From positions 1,632,460 to 1,696,459 of the forward strand of contig NW_011887294.1 in assembly GCF_000151315.2 (NCBI RefSeq): a stretch of 64,000 nt of DNA, written 5' to 3'. Both the position numbers and the translations under genes were made by a program. A model generated the notes under the pieces. The model searched no databases. It was given only the letters and a program-made list of their open reading frames with translations, and was not told the DNA's origin. Source of the DNA: Capsaspora owczarzaki ATCC 30864. Lineage: Eukaryota; Opisthokonta; Filasterea. Below are positions 34,332 to 46,500 of the stretch, piece by piece; positions within the stretch are counted from its first letter, which is position 1, and each line of letters opens with the position of its first letter.

Positions 34332-35597
34332 ATGGATGACGAGGAAGCCGAGGCTGCGGCTGCAGAGCGGCGCAAGTACCAAGCGCGTCCCAAGACGAGC
34401 AACTGGGAGAAATACGACAAGACAAGTTGCGTTCAGAATCTGCAATGGAAGTCTGTGGAGACACTCATGTTGCTCACAATCGCTCTGGAATTGCGTTTGA
34501 TAGAAATGGAAATGCTCCTGGATGATCGTCTGAATTTGGATTTGGTTGGTGCGGATTATACGAGCTTGCTACAAGCACAAGCAGGTGAGTCGTCGAGCTG
34601 AACAACGTTGAAGGCCAACCTTTATGTGCTAACTTGTCCTCCCCCATGCACTCTGCGGAATACTTTGTAGCTGTCATGCTGCCCGAGGAGGCGTACTTTC
34701 GCTTCAAGGACGAGCAGGTGGCCGAGAATCAGCCGACACCCGCCGATTTCGATGCTGTGAGCCAGTGAAATTTGTTTTTTTGTGCTGTGTTTCTTCTACT
34801 TCTGCATCTCCAACTAACCAAAGCCAAATCAACGCTTGGCATGTGCAGGATGCAATTGCCTTGCTATCTGTCAACAGCCATGCAGTCGCCTCGGCACTGG
34901 CAACCTTGCCATTACACGTCCAACTGAACATTGACTCTCGCTACTTTGAGGTAGGTCTGATGGCACTGTGTTGGGCTTCAAAGCTTGTTGAAGCACGACA
35001 AACGGGTTGTTTATGCTCATTGATTTGCTGCTTGATGGCAAAGCGTGCACTGCTCGACGATTTCGAGTTGGAAGCGCAGTCCAATTTGACAAAGTGGAAC
35101 GAAGCGCATCCTGCTCCCGAAGTGGAACGAAGCGCATCCTGCTCCTGTGCCTCCTGCTCAAGCGGCCGCCGCCGTGTCAATAGCACCAACTCATAGCGCA
35201 AAGCCCGTTCAGAAGCCAGAAATAGCGCAGCCCGCGACGCTCGCACCACCATCCTCGATCGCGGCGGTCGTGCCCAAGCCCGCCGAAAGCGAACTGGATG
35301 AACTATTGGCGCTAGACAGCGGTCCTCCTTCGATCAAACCGGCGGTAATTCCGACTGCCAGCGTTGCTGGGTTTGGCATTTCATCCGCAGGTACGAGATG
35401 ATTGCACTTGTTTTGAGGTTGCTTTTGGTTTGGTGTGTGGGTTTGTTGTTTGTTGGTTTGAGAGGCGTTGTGTTGATCATGACTGTCATGCTTTGTCAGG
35501 TTCATTCATTCCAGCAGTGCCGGCAGTCGTGGCTCCAACATCGTCTGGAGGACGGACTGCAGACGATGACTTTTTGGACGAGTTGTTAGGTGCTTGA
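34332..35597 (+). CDS. Unrecognised protein with C-terminal LDELL motifs; frame shifted by a 28-bp tandem duplication
   Basis: Family not recognised. Probable exons are 34332-34584 (perhaps with an intron 34424-34501), 34671-34756, 34849-34950, 35044-35390 and 35500-35597. The N-terminal part starts MDDEEAEAAAAERRKYQARP and then NWEKYDK, followed by helical segments (YFRFKDEQVAEN, AIALLSVNSHAVASALATLP). The C-terminus is Ala/Pro-rich with two similar acidic motifs, ELDELLAL and DDFLDELLGA, the latter at the very end. Such repeated acidic-leucine motifs often act as short interaction peptides. Within exon 35044-35390 the segment 35092-35117 is repeated at 35120-35145 with a 28-bp period, which throws the two halves into different frames; without one copy the frame runs through. 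The upstream start is uncertain. Confidence 0.5.
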
Positions 35598-36362
35598 AGT
35601 CAAACAGCGGAGGTCATGTATGATAAACTGTATGCTTTTGTATTCCTTTTTTTTCGTATCTTGCTTGAAGCAAGCGCGAAACACGGGGCTAGCCGCTTGT
35701 TTTGAAACGCTGCTTTCGTGCAATTTTTTTTTTTTTTTTTTTTTTTTTTAGTTAGCATCGTTGCAACACCACCCAAACCTCCCCCCCCGCGCCTCCGTGC
35801 CTTTGAGCATCATCTCTACCACAAGTCAACAGCATACGCATGTGTGCAACGGTTGGCTGAAGGCGGAAGGCGCTGGGAAGAGCGATGTGTGGATGTTTCA
35901 GACTTTTGGAATGGGCGGATTGGGCTTGAATTTGAAATCTCCCGCCAAACGAGATTCCAAATTAGTCGCTCCAACTCGATCTCTGCCTCTTTCCTTGGGA
36001 AAATCCCCTCAATTTCAGGCCTCCTTGCTCTATCTATACATTCTATCGCATCGGACGACGCTGTATGGGTTGCCAGACTGACAGGTGCTCGTTCGTGCAG
36101 AGCTTCAATTTTGGCGGGAAAACGCATTTTTTTTTCACTCTTTTTTTTTTTTTTTCCCTTTCGTCCACTTTGTGTTTTCTTGTGAGTGCGTTTTCGCCAC
36201 GCGTCGCCTGTTCTGACTCACTCGCTGAACACACAACTCCTTTGCTCTCATTGTTTCCCTTGAGTCGGGGGGAGGGGTTGGTCGTTTGTGCTCCGCTGGG
36301 CACTGGAGGCCCCTTGCTTCCATCGCTCTCGGCTCTTCGCCTGCCTCCACGAAGCTGCTTCT

Positions 36363-36405
<43 letters not shown>

Positions 36406-36821
36406 ATCCATATTAAAGTGGCTTGCATTCGTGTGCTGCTCTTATGTCGTCTCTCGCTTTCACAGCGCGTTGCTTGACTCGATTCGCTGCTTCTGCTGAC
36501 TTATTGCTGACTTATTGCCTTCAATCTCGCAGACTACAATCTCCAACCAAGTCCATCCGTCTTGATTTCCAACGTTGCATTGCACGCGCTGAGGATTCCA
36601 CATTAAAGTCTAGCCGGAACGGTGGAGCTTTGCAATCCGATCTCGTCCCTCGTGCCGCAAGCTGCTTCTCGTTGATCCAACCAAAGGCACCAAGGCCTGG
36701 ATCGCCATCTCTTTGACTCTGCCTGCAATTTTTGGAGCTTCTAAACATCGAGGAGTCGACCTGCGGGTTAAATCAGCTCAGACTAGCGTCCATTCAGGTG
36801 CTCAGGGAGCTGTTGCGCAAA
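35598..36821. other. Long spacer upstream of EXO1, with E2F-type sites
   Basis: 1.2 kb without a convincing gene. It contains a T run of about 29 at 35720-35749, a CT microsatellite near 36365-36401, and two E2F-type sites listed separately. Short ORFs here (e.g. 36423-36716) look like chance or untranslated leader. Confidence 0.5.
35938..36122. promoter_or_regulatory. Two E2F-type sites upstream of EXO1
   Basis: TTTTGGCGGGAAAA at 36109-36122 and, on the opposite strand, TTTGGCGGGAGA at about 35938-35949. Both match the TTTSGCGS E2F core. They lie 700-880 bp before the EXO1 start, in the gap after the preceding gene. Confidence 0.5.
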
Positions 36822-39800
36822 ATGGGAATTCAGGGCTTGCTTCAAGTGCTCAAATCCATCGGGCAGAAGACGCATGTGCAGCAGTTTGCAGGTCAGCGCG
36901 TCGGCATTGACGCATATGGTTGGTTGCACCGCGCTGCATACGCTTGCGCGGCCGAGTTGGCGCAAGGCAGGCCGACCGATGTGTAAGGCTTCTGCTCAAC
37001 AAGTGTCTGCAATCTCGTGCTTGTCATGCTTATGGGATGATGTGGGTGGGCTTGTTGGACAGGTTTGTCAAGTCGTGCATGCTGCGAGTTGAGATGCTTT
37101 TGCATTACAAGGTCATCCCAGTTCTCATTTTCGATGGAGCGCCTCTCCCTTCCAAGCGAAAAACCGAAGAAGAGCGACAGCAGTGAGTTGACTGTTGTTT
37201 GAGTGCTGAATGTTGTATTTGAATGAGGCGGAGAGGCGCGGGGGGGGGTGGCAAGGGCATTGTCGCGGTTTCTCCCTTTTCGCGAGCAACTCAACTCTCT
37301 CACTCCATTCCGCCATGCAGACGACGGGACTTTTACACCGCCCAGGCAGCTGCATCGCTCAGAAATGACGACCATTTTACTGCTTATCGGCATTATCAAA
37401 AGTGCGTTGACGTGACGCCCGAGATGGCACTCCAATTCATCAAGGCAAGTCCCTTGATAAAAAAAAAACGTTGAGCTGTTTTGAGGAGAGGTATCCAATC
37501 ATGTTCGTCGACTCATCCGTTCTCGCTTTTGTGAGATAGGCTTTGCGAGCAATCAACGTCGAGTACATTGTTGCTCCCTACGAGGCGGACGCGCAGCTTG
37601 GCTATTTGGCGCGCGAAAACTACATTGCAGCAGTCATCTCAGAAGACTCTGACTTGCTGTTATTCGGCTGTCAACGCGTCCTATATAAGATGGACAAGTT
37701 TGGCGAAGGTGTCCTGATTGATCAGAAGGACTTTGCAAACTGTTTGGAGCTTGACTTGCAAAATTGGACGCTGGACCAGCTTCGACGCATGTGCATTCTA
37801 TCCGGTTGTGATTATCTGGATTCCATCAGTGGCATTGGTCTCAAGACGGCCAACAAGCTGTTGATACGGTACAAGACCGTTCAAAACGTAAGCTCGGTTT
37901 GTTTTTTGTTTGTTTGTTTTGTTTTTGGGCGGGCGAGCATTCCTCTTCACTTCATGACGCAACCCCGTCCTCCCTCCCCTTGCCAGGTGGTCACCCATAT
38001 GCGCAAAAAGATGATGGACGTCCCACGAGATTACGAGGATCTCTTTTTGCAAGCAGAAAACACGTTTAAATACCAGCGCGTCGTTCATCCCGGATCTCTC
38101 GAGCTCACACACGTCACCCCTGTTCCCGATGCCGTCGATATTTCTCAGATGGACTATATTGGACCGTAGGTTGAATTGGGCCTGTGTTGTTCAGTGGATG
38201 GGCGCCTTCTAACGGTTTTTGCTTTTCTTTTTTGTTTTTTTCTTTTGCTTTGTTTGTTTGTTTTGTTTTTTGGTTCTTTGCTGGTGATTCTCAGAATACT
38301 CGAACCTCATGTCGCACGAGGAATTGCGCTGGGAAATATCAACCCCAACACAATGGCTTGCATGGATAACTATGATCCAAATGCAACCATGGTGGTCAGT
38401 TCCAAGGAGGTTGTGGAAACAGATGCTGACTCTTGTGCTGCCCCATGTGCCAACACTGAGCCTTCATCGACCCGCCTGACCATTCCCAAACCTATGTGGA
38501 TTGCTCCAAAGGCGTTCAAAAACCGCTTTAGCGCTTTCAGCGCAACAAGCAACCTGGCGCCTTTGCAAAATCAGGCATCCATTCTTCAATTCCTCAAGCC
38601 TTCAGAAGGTGCCTCCAGAGGGTTCAAGGCACCTGCACAAGCGCCAGTAGCACCACCGGCGTCGCCTCCGGCTGGAGATGTGCCAATCACTCCTCTGCGA
38701 AGGTACCCAGCCTCCGACGCCCAACCCCGCATTTCCAAGCAATCGGCCGCCATCATTGGCTCGTTTGCACGAAAGCGTACTTTTGAGCAGGCTAGCTCCG
38801 ATCACGCCGAGCAATCGGAAGACCAATCCGAATCCGCGGCACAAGCGTCGATGGCAGAGGAAGAAAACGACGAGGATGTCTTCTTGTCGCCCGAGCTCGC
38901 TCAGGAGGCCTTGATGCCAAACGAGACGGCGGATCCATCGTCGGCTGTCAATCTATTTGGACCAACCTGGTTGGAGGACATGCGCACCTACCTGGTGCAC
39001 CAGCACGAAGAAGCTTGTGAGGCTGAAGCTGTGGAAGCTCCTCGCTCGGCCAAAAAGCCCAGACACGAAGACTTCTCCCATACCCCAGCGTCTGGTCGCA
39101 GGGCATCGAGCTCTGCATCATCTGAAAAGAGCTCGTCGGCTGAACGCGTGCAAGTAATTTCGCGATTTTTTGCACCGACGCGTACAACGGCTGCAGCCGG
39201 CGCGGCAGCAACAGCAACAATAACGACTCACACGTTTGCCGCAACAACCACCACGTCAGCAACAAGGATGACGATCGCAGAAACGGCGTCCGTCACCACC
39301 GTCACAAAACCCAAACCCGCCTCCCTTGCAATTCCAAGTCAATCATCTTCAACCATGGGCCTGCCACCAGTCAATCATCAACACCTGTCGGGCGTGGCTT
39401 CCTCGTCCTCGGCATCCTTTCTGGCAGCCCGTTTCAACTCGAGCGATCTGCTACTGTCAGAGTCAAGTAATGTCGATCTCTTTGGCGAGCCATCGCTCTT
39501 GGAGCATAGATCGCAATCCATGAGCGGCCAGCAGACAGACGAGGAAATATTTGCGGATGACTCGCGCGACAGCTCTGGTCAAGCCGAAGAGCAAGAACAC
39601 TTGGCAAGTTCATCTGTTGCAGGCGCGGAAGTGAGAGTGCAGGCGGCTCTGGACAGTGCAGTGGACACTTCTCAGCGGCCTCTGTGGGACTTGCTGCCGA
39701 CGCAAACCACGGCTCCGCCGCGCTCTTCCTATTATCACTCCAACCGAGACTCGGATGCCGCCGATGAAGAGGACCAAGCAACTCCCGATGAAGAGATTTT

Positions 39801-40944
39801 GGACGACGACATGGCTGTGAGCGTCGACCTCAACGAGGTGTACAAGCGAGACCGCAGCAGTCTCGTCGACAAAGGCGACAGCATTCAGGTGGACAACTCT
39901 CAGCGTGCATCGCCAATGGCAGCAGCAGCTAGCTTCAGTTTGTTCAGCGCAACCGTTCCCTCTCATGCACAGTCTGAGCACTTGCAAAGTGTCGACCACG
40001 CAGCCCATCCGCCATCGCGGGACTTGTTTAAAACCCCGCCCCGTGCTGCAGCAAACGCCGCCGTTGCAGCGCCAGGCGACTCTTCTTCGCCCCAAATGCG
40101 CTGGTTTCTCACGCCGCCTCAACGAGTGTCGCCTGCTGCATCTCGCTCGCCGCAGCGTAATGCATCGAGTGGTTCACAACTTGATGCTCCGCCACAGCCT
40201 TCTACGCTCAACTTTTTCGACAACACGTCCGATTTACGCAATGCTTTTGCCCACCTGACCGGGTCCGAGCCTTCCGTGGTCCACGCCGAGGTGCGCCGAC
40301 AAGCCCTTGAGGCTGCACCTGGGTCTGCGGTGGTCCGGAATGCGCGCGCTGCATTGTACACGTCGGGTCGTGGGGAGTCTCAAGCTCCCATCTCCAGTCA
40401 TGAGAATTCAAGTACGGATACCAGCGGCAAACCGTCGCCTCCCTTGGAACCCCATGCTTTGCTCGCCCGGTCCATTGCAGAGGCTGCCGCAGTCCAAGCG
40501 AGACGAAAAGCCAGTCCATTTGGGCTGCGACCTTCCCTGGCGAACGCTGCCACCAGTGCTGTCAGTCCCGGAGAGTCCTCCAAGGCCATTGCAATGGGTG
40601 GCGATCCTGAGCGCTTCAAGAGCCCGTTTGTCAAAGAGCACGGACGCATGCGACCTATCGGCCTGGCGCGCCCTGGCTCCAGCAGCGCGCGAAAGCATTC
40701 CAAGTCGGCCTCGCTTGCTCGCCTTCCTCTGCGCAACGTTTCTAATGATTTGGAGTCGACCAGTGATGTTGAAAGTGACGACGAGGAAGCAGTCGCTGGC
40801 CAAGCCGACGAAGCCGCCACCACCACCGCTCTTCGATCTTTTGTGCAAAGTTTCTCTTACAACCGATCGTCGCAGCGATCCTTGTCGCAAACCGGATTTA
40901 TTTTTCTTCTGTGCAACATAATATGCCACTATGAACGCTTGTAA
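36822..40944 (+). CDS. EXO1: Exonuclease 1 (XPG/FEN family)
   Basis: 5'-to-3' exonuclease and flap nuclease in mismatch repair and end resection. Exons are 36822-36982, 37063-37182, 37321-37444, 37540-37887, 37987-38165 and 38295-40944 (about 1193 aa; human about 846). The N-terminal nuclease starts [14 protein letters not shown] with the catalytic Asp in [34 protein letters not shown] and [11 protein letters not shown] follow, then [10 protein letters not shown], so all metal-binding acids are present. The long C-half is disordered. It carries a PCNA-binding-like QASILQFL near residue 403, a PIP/MIP-like VISRFF near 596, and repeated NLFG/DLFG/NFFD motifs. The intron after 37444 uses a GC donor (gcaagt). 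The stop codon overlaps TAATAAA, a likely poly(A) signal. Confidence 0.94.
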
Positions 40945-40961
40945 TAAACTGTAATAAACTC
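40939..40961 (+). terminator. EXO1 polyadenylation signals
   Basis: Two AATAAA hexamers lie at about 40943-40948 and 40954-40959. The first overlaps the EXO1 stop codon; the convergent TFB gene ends 33 bp further on. Confidence 0.6.
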
Positions 40962-40976
40962 TTGCAATCCAGTGAT

Positions 40977-43142
40977 TTATTGTTCATTGTCCTGATTGTC
41001 TTGGGGTTCTTCGACGTCATCGAGGTCAGTCTCGACCCCTGTTTGACCGTTGATGTAGGAAAACTCATTGGAAAGGCCAAGTCTTTTGCGCAGCTCAATA
41101 ATAACGTCCAACAGCTTGAGCAGTTGACCGACTGTCAGGTTATCTATACAATGCGACGGCGGAATGCCCAGCTTGATCAAATCAATGTCATGGCCAGGAC
41201 CCAGTTGTCTGACACCATCCAGCGAGTTAGTCAATACCGTTTTTTTTTTTTTTGTTTTTTTTTGTTTTCCACGCCACAATTGTGTTTCTGAAAAACAAAA
41301 AACGCTCATTGTTCGTACCGAATACCGCGCTGTACTGATTGCCGACCGAGTCGTAGGCAGAGCTCGCGAAGGATCGTGAAGTGGTCAATCGTGCGTAGCA
41401 AGCTGATGGATCTCGGAACGAGCCGAATGAGGCATCCTGGTGCTGGCGGGAGCGTACGCTGGAGTAGCGACGAAAACAGAAAAAAAAAACAAGAAAAAGA
41501 AAACAAAACAGTGAGCAGCAACGCCAATGGTTTTTCTTTTGTTCGTCCATGATCCAGAATAAAGAAGAGAACTTGCCCCGAAGCTGGTGTGAAATTCGGC
41601 GACTGGATAAATGATGCTGGTTGCTTCGAATAATAGCATATAAGTAATGTCGATATAGCTGTGCGACCCGACAATGGTCGAGTCTGTCACGGGCGCCACG
41701 GTCCCGTCGGGCCGCGCTGCAGTTAGGGTGCAGGCAAACTTGCGGACATTCGCGAGAACGGTAAACGGAATCCGGCCAAAGTGAAAAATGCCGCGACGAG
41801 CAATCAAGTCTTCCAGCAGTTTAACTGGCGCCCATCGCCCCCCTCCTCCAACGACTTCCACGGACGGCTCTGTGTGCAATGTGAATTCGAGGATATCGAC
41901 GAATAAGCAAACTCCCACTTCAAATGCAGCGAGCAGAGAGCCCCAAAAGAAAAGAAGGAGCTTCAGTTCCTACCCTCATCCCAAGAGCGTTTGGGTGCGT
42001 TCCAGAGTCGCTCTGGTAGGATGGGAGTGTCCAAATCCCGTGGCCAGCTCGTTTGCCAAAGCGCGAATCGGTGGTTGGATCTCTCCGCCAGCTCCTACTC
42101 GAACAGCACGGGCTCGATGAGTCAGCGCGACACACGGTTTCAGGTCGGGATCGAGAAGCAGGCACGTCCTTACCATGTAGTGCCCCATCACTCCACTCGA
42201 TTGGTTGGTGCCAAGCACATGGGCTGCCCCCTTATTGAGCAAAAGTCGGCTAACAAGCCCGACACCTAAACCCAGCGTTGGGAATGAAACGGCCAAAAAA
42301 AAAACAAACCAAAAAAAAAAAAAAAAAAAAAAAAAGGTGGGCATTACAGACCACCTTGTAATCTTCCTCCCTCTCTTCCCCCCCCCCAAAAAAAAAAAAC
42401 ATCAGCAGGCCTCGTACCACAATTGACATCAACAAAGGTCTTGCCACGAACATCCCCGAGCATGTTCACCAGCATCTCTGTCCCAAATCCAAACCAATAA
42501 CACGCAGAGGCGAAAAATGAGTCACTGCGCTGTCTCGGCGTTGTCCCGGTGTGCAACTTGTTTACTCAACCTGCTACCAGTGGCGATCTGATTGTATCCA
42601 GGGGATGCTTTCGTGCAAGGGCGCGCTGTCTAAGTTGTGGAGAAAAACAAACCATTGAGAAAAAAGTCAGTGCGAGTTCTGCGCAACAATCGTCCCCATC
42701 ACAGAATCTGGCCATACCGACTGTCAAACATGAGCGTTGCCAGTGGATTGAATGGCGGAGCCTTCCCAGGTGGCAGTGTGCTTGCAGCAGCAGCAGCAGC
42801 TTGGCTCGCTTGGCTCGCTCCGGATTGCACATGCGCCCCGTCCCCGTCCGTCCCTGTCACCGCCGGGCTCGGGGTAGCCTCGCTCTTGGTCGTGGACACT
42901 CTTGATCGACTGGACGCCTTGGTGGGTGCCTTTGCCTGGACCGTGTCCGGGTCGGTCTCCTTGGTCTTGGTCTTGGTCTTGGCTTTGACCTCAGTCTCGG
43001 CCTTGGTCGTCTTGGTCGTCTTGGTCGTCTTGGTCGCTGCAGCCAGCATTGCTCCACCAGCAGCCACCGTGCCGAGCTGCCTGGTCGCCAGACGAGTGTC
43101 CCGCAGCAATGCAGATCCAGCATGCAGACTCGCTTGGAGCAC
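40977..43142 (-). CDS. Mitochondrial TFB-type (KsgA/Dim1 fold) rRNA adenine dimethyltransferase-like / transcription factor B
   Basis: Eight minus-strand exons fit by phase: 43142-42703, 42629-42578, 42475-42418, 42265-42174, 42094-41974, 41917-41577, 41458-41319 and 41208-40977 (491 aa). The N-terminus MLQASLHAGSALLRDTRLA is basic and hydroxylated without acids, a typical mitochondrial presequence, followed by a Lys/Thr-rich linker. The fold is read from TFVDVNCGVGLVSRLLLNKGA (SAM motif I position), FHFGRIPFTVLA (NLPY position), PAPGCLIRLVPR (the PPPKVDSAVVRL block) and LIKLGIPPSHCIDNLTVGQLLKLL (the C-terminal helical block). Motif I is degenerate and the Asn of NLPF is Arg, so methylation may be lost, as in transcription-only TFB2M. 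The intron between 41576 and 41459 has a GC donor. The family call is from pattern, not search. Confidence 0.72.
42308..42335. repeat. A-rich homopolymer tract
   Basis: A run of about 25 A (T on the coding strand) in the TFB-like gene's intron before exon 42265-42174, acting there as a long pyrimidine tract. Confidence 0.8.
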
Positions 43143-43547
43143 GAGTTGTCCTCATGGTCATCATGGTCTGCAGCATCAGAATGGCCGTTCTTGAAACTGA
43201 GACTGAGACTGAGACTGAGCCAGACAAACGAATTATTCATTCAAGTCGAACTCATCCATTGCATGCAGAGCTGCCCCTCAAGCAGTCAGGTTCCGATTCA
43301 GCTCAATTCCGCTGATCTGTGCTCAGCAATCCGACCGGTCTCTCGTTCATTCCCACTGTCGTCTCAAAAACATCAAAAAAGACGCACAAAACAAGTCTCA
43401 AGTCTGAGTTTTGATTTTACTGTTGTTTATTCTTCTTTTTCTTGGTTTCTTTTTCTTTTTTTCTTTTTTCCCCGCAGCGCTCATCAGCTCCGATCAAGAT
43501 CTTTGCCAATCGAAGTGTGTGTGCGTGCGTGTGATCATCAAGTAACA
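43143..43547. other. Divergent spacer between TFB-like and UBR genes
   Basis: 405 bp between divergent starts. It contains CTGAGA/GACTGA repeats near 43197-43220 and a pyrimidine tract before the UBR start; no specific site was identified. Confidence 0.4.
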
Positions 43548-46500
43548 ATGGATCCGCTGTTGGTTGGACCGGCGCTGGTTGACTTTCTCGCGTCCACGGC
43601 GCCTGCGTTGCTGCAAGTCCATGCCGAGGTGCCGCGGCGACCAGAGCACGACGTCCGCCTCGATGCTCTCACTCAACAACAACAGCAACAACAACAGCAA
43701 CAGCAGCAACAACAACAGCAGCAGACGCGGCCGAGCGCACGACAGCTGGAGCGAGCAGCAGCGCGGCCAAAGCTCAAGACGGCGCTGCCAACCGCAGTCC
43801 AGAGCTACACCGAGTGCATTGCTGCGATTCGCCGGCAGCAGCAGCAGCACAGACGCGTTGACAAGCACGCCCAGCGACCGCCATCAGCCGCAGGAGGTGC
43901 AACGCGAGGAGGAGGAGCAGCAGCAACGCAAAGTGCACTGCCCTCGGTTTCAGCAGCGCGTTCTTCCACAGCCACCGGTGCTGGTGCTGCTGGTGCTGCG
44001 GCTGCTCGTGCTGCTGCTGCTGCTGCCTCGTCAGACATGGCCACGGATGGTGCAGCCACGACGGCAAACACCCCCGCACACGCATTGCTGCGGACGCTGC
44101 TGGCTGCGCATCGCCGAATGCAGCAGCAGGAAACCGATGACGCCCGTCAAACGGGTGCCTCCGCTGCCTCGTCCTCAACCCCAACGCCCATGGCTGCAAC
44201 TGCTGCAACAACTGCTGCTACGGATGCAGGCACCCGAGCTGGAGGCCGAGCGGGCGCTTCGAGTGCGCGTCATGCCTCGAGGACGGCTGCGACAGCGACG
44301 ACGACGAGGACGACGGCTTCTACCGCTGCGAATGTGGATGACGACGATCGTCAGGATGGCTCCAACGATGAGCAAGCCATGGTCGCAATGCATGTTTCAG
44401 GTCATCACGATGACAATGATGATGATGAAGAGGACGACGACGACGATGACGACGACGAGGACTTGTACTACGACTCGGAGGATTTGCCGACGCACTTGGG
44501 GCATGGCGCCTCCCTTGTTGCGGGTGATGATCGTGACGATGACGATGATGATGATGATGATGATGATGACGAGAACGACGAGGAGGAGGACAATGGCGAT
44601 TACCCCTGGCTCAACGAAGACGACGACGATGACGATGACGCCTTTGACGAAGAAGACAACGACGAAGACAACGACGAAGACAACGACGAGAACGAGAACG
44701 AGCACGGGCTGGAGGCGTTTGATGCCAACGCCGATGAAACCCTCAACGACGACAATGACATGGACGCCGACATTGACGACGACAACGACGAAGACAACGT
44801 CCTGCTCGCCCAACTCGCTCAGCAACTCGCTCAAATGGCACCAGCCGAGCTACCCGACTACCGCGAGTGGTCTGTGGCGGAAATCATGTCCTTCATGCAC
44901 CAAACCCGACTTCGGCGTCGGCTGCGCTTGCGTCGGCTGCGCCGCCGTCGCGCGCTGGCTCGCCGACAGCAGGAACAAACTCTCCGCCAGACCGGCCTGG
45001 AGGACTACAACCAAGTCAACCACACAGAGCAACTGGATGCTGCCATTATTGCCACCGCTGTCGCGGCGGGCAGCATCAGTCCGCAGACGGGCAGCATTAT
45101 GGTGAAGGCCATGCCCGTCACTCTCTGCACGCCTGCCCTCGCCAAGTGCTTTGGGACGGTCTGGGAAGGGTTGATGCAGATTGTCCTCGGCCCAGATAGC
45201 GGACAAGTTTTGGAGCAAATCGGCAAGTCCAACCCCAAGCCCACGTCCTGTGGCCATGTGTTTGTCAAGGGCGAGACCACGTATCACTGCCGGTAAGGAA
45301 AAGGGAGGCGGGACGCAAAGGTTGCAAAACGAACGCCAGAAAGGGGAGAAGCACGAGCAGCCTTGAGTTGTCATGTTTTGGAGCTGGGGCAAAGCTGATT
45401 TTTGATTTTGCATATTCACTGCGGGAAATGCTTGTTCTCCCTTGTACGTTAGCGACTGCGGGAACGATGCGACGTGCGTGCTTTGCACAGACTGCTTCCG
45501 AAATGGCCCGCATGTCAACCACAACTATCGCATGTCATCGTCGCATGGCGGCGGTTGCTGTGATTGCGGCGAGATCGAGGCGTGGAAGTGCCTTCCGAGC
45601 TGCGCGACCCATTTGAAGGCGCAGGAAGAAGCGAGCAAGCTTGCCAGCCCCATTTCTTCCATTCCAGCACAAGTCGCTGCAACAGCCTCGTCCGCCTTCC
45701 CGGCGCTGCTTCGCTTCATTCTGGACGTTCTTTTGCTGTCGCATTCGGGCGGCGTGGAGAGTGACTCGCGTCTCCCTCTGGACCGCGTCCGTAGCGCAGT
45801 CTCTCTCGCCCAAAGCGAGGTTGCGCTCAAAGCCGCTTGTTTTGTTCGAGACTCTGCGGAAGCTCCATCTTGGGCGAACGTGGACGAGTTTGACAATCCC
45901 GAGCTGTTTGTTGTCGTGCTGTACAATGACGAAAAGCACTCATTCGACCAAGTCATCAACCAGCTGAAGCGCGGCGTGGGCATGTCGCCTTCCGACGCCA
46001 AGCATACCGCGATGGTTGTTCATGCTGAGGTAACATCACATCATTGTGTGACAAGCGGTCGTGGCTGCTTTCAAGAGAGGAAGTGTGAGTTGATGCTAAC
46101 TTTTGTTGTGTGTTGTTATTGTTGTTGTTGCTGTTGTTTTGTTCAGGGTCGCGCTATCGTGTGCTCTGGTACCGAGGATGAATGTATGGAGGCTCGTCGC
46201 CGTCTTCAGCGAACTGATTCATCCAACACGGAGCCACTCTACGTTGGAGTGCATCCTGCCATTCTGATTCATTTGCAGTACCTGGCACTTGTCGCGCTAC
46301 GCTTCTTGATTGAGCTTAGTTCGGTAGGTTTTTGTGTTCATTTTGAGCCCAGCTACTGGGTTGCTGCTTTTTTTGTTGTTGTTGTTGTTGTTGTTGTTGT
46401 TCTTGTTTCACGTCGTGATTGACTCGTACCCTTTGTATTTTTCTCACACAGAGCCACGCCGGCTTCCAGCACCTCATTTGCGCCGCCCTGGTCAACCCCA

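Noticed and set aside
36423-36716. 97-codon ORF starting MHSCAALMSSLAF before EXO1
   Set aside because: No family features, lies in a pyrimidine-rich leader-like region and has poor coding bias.
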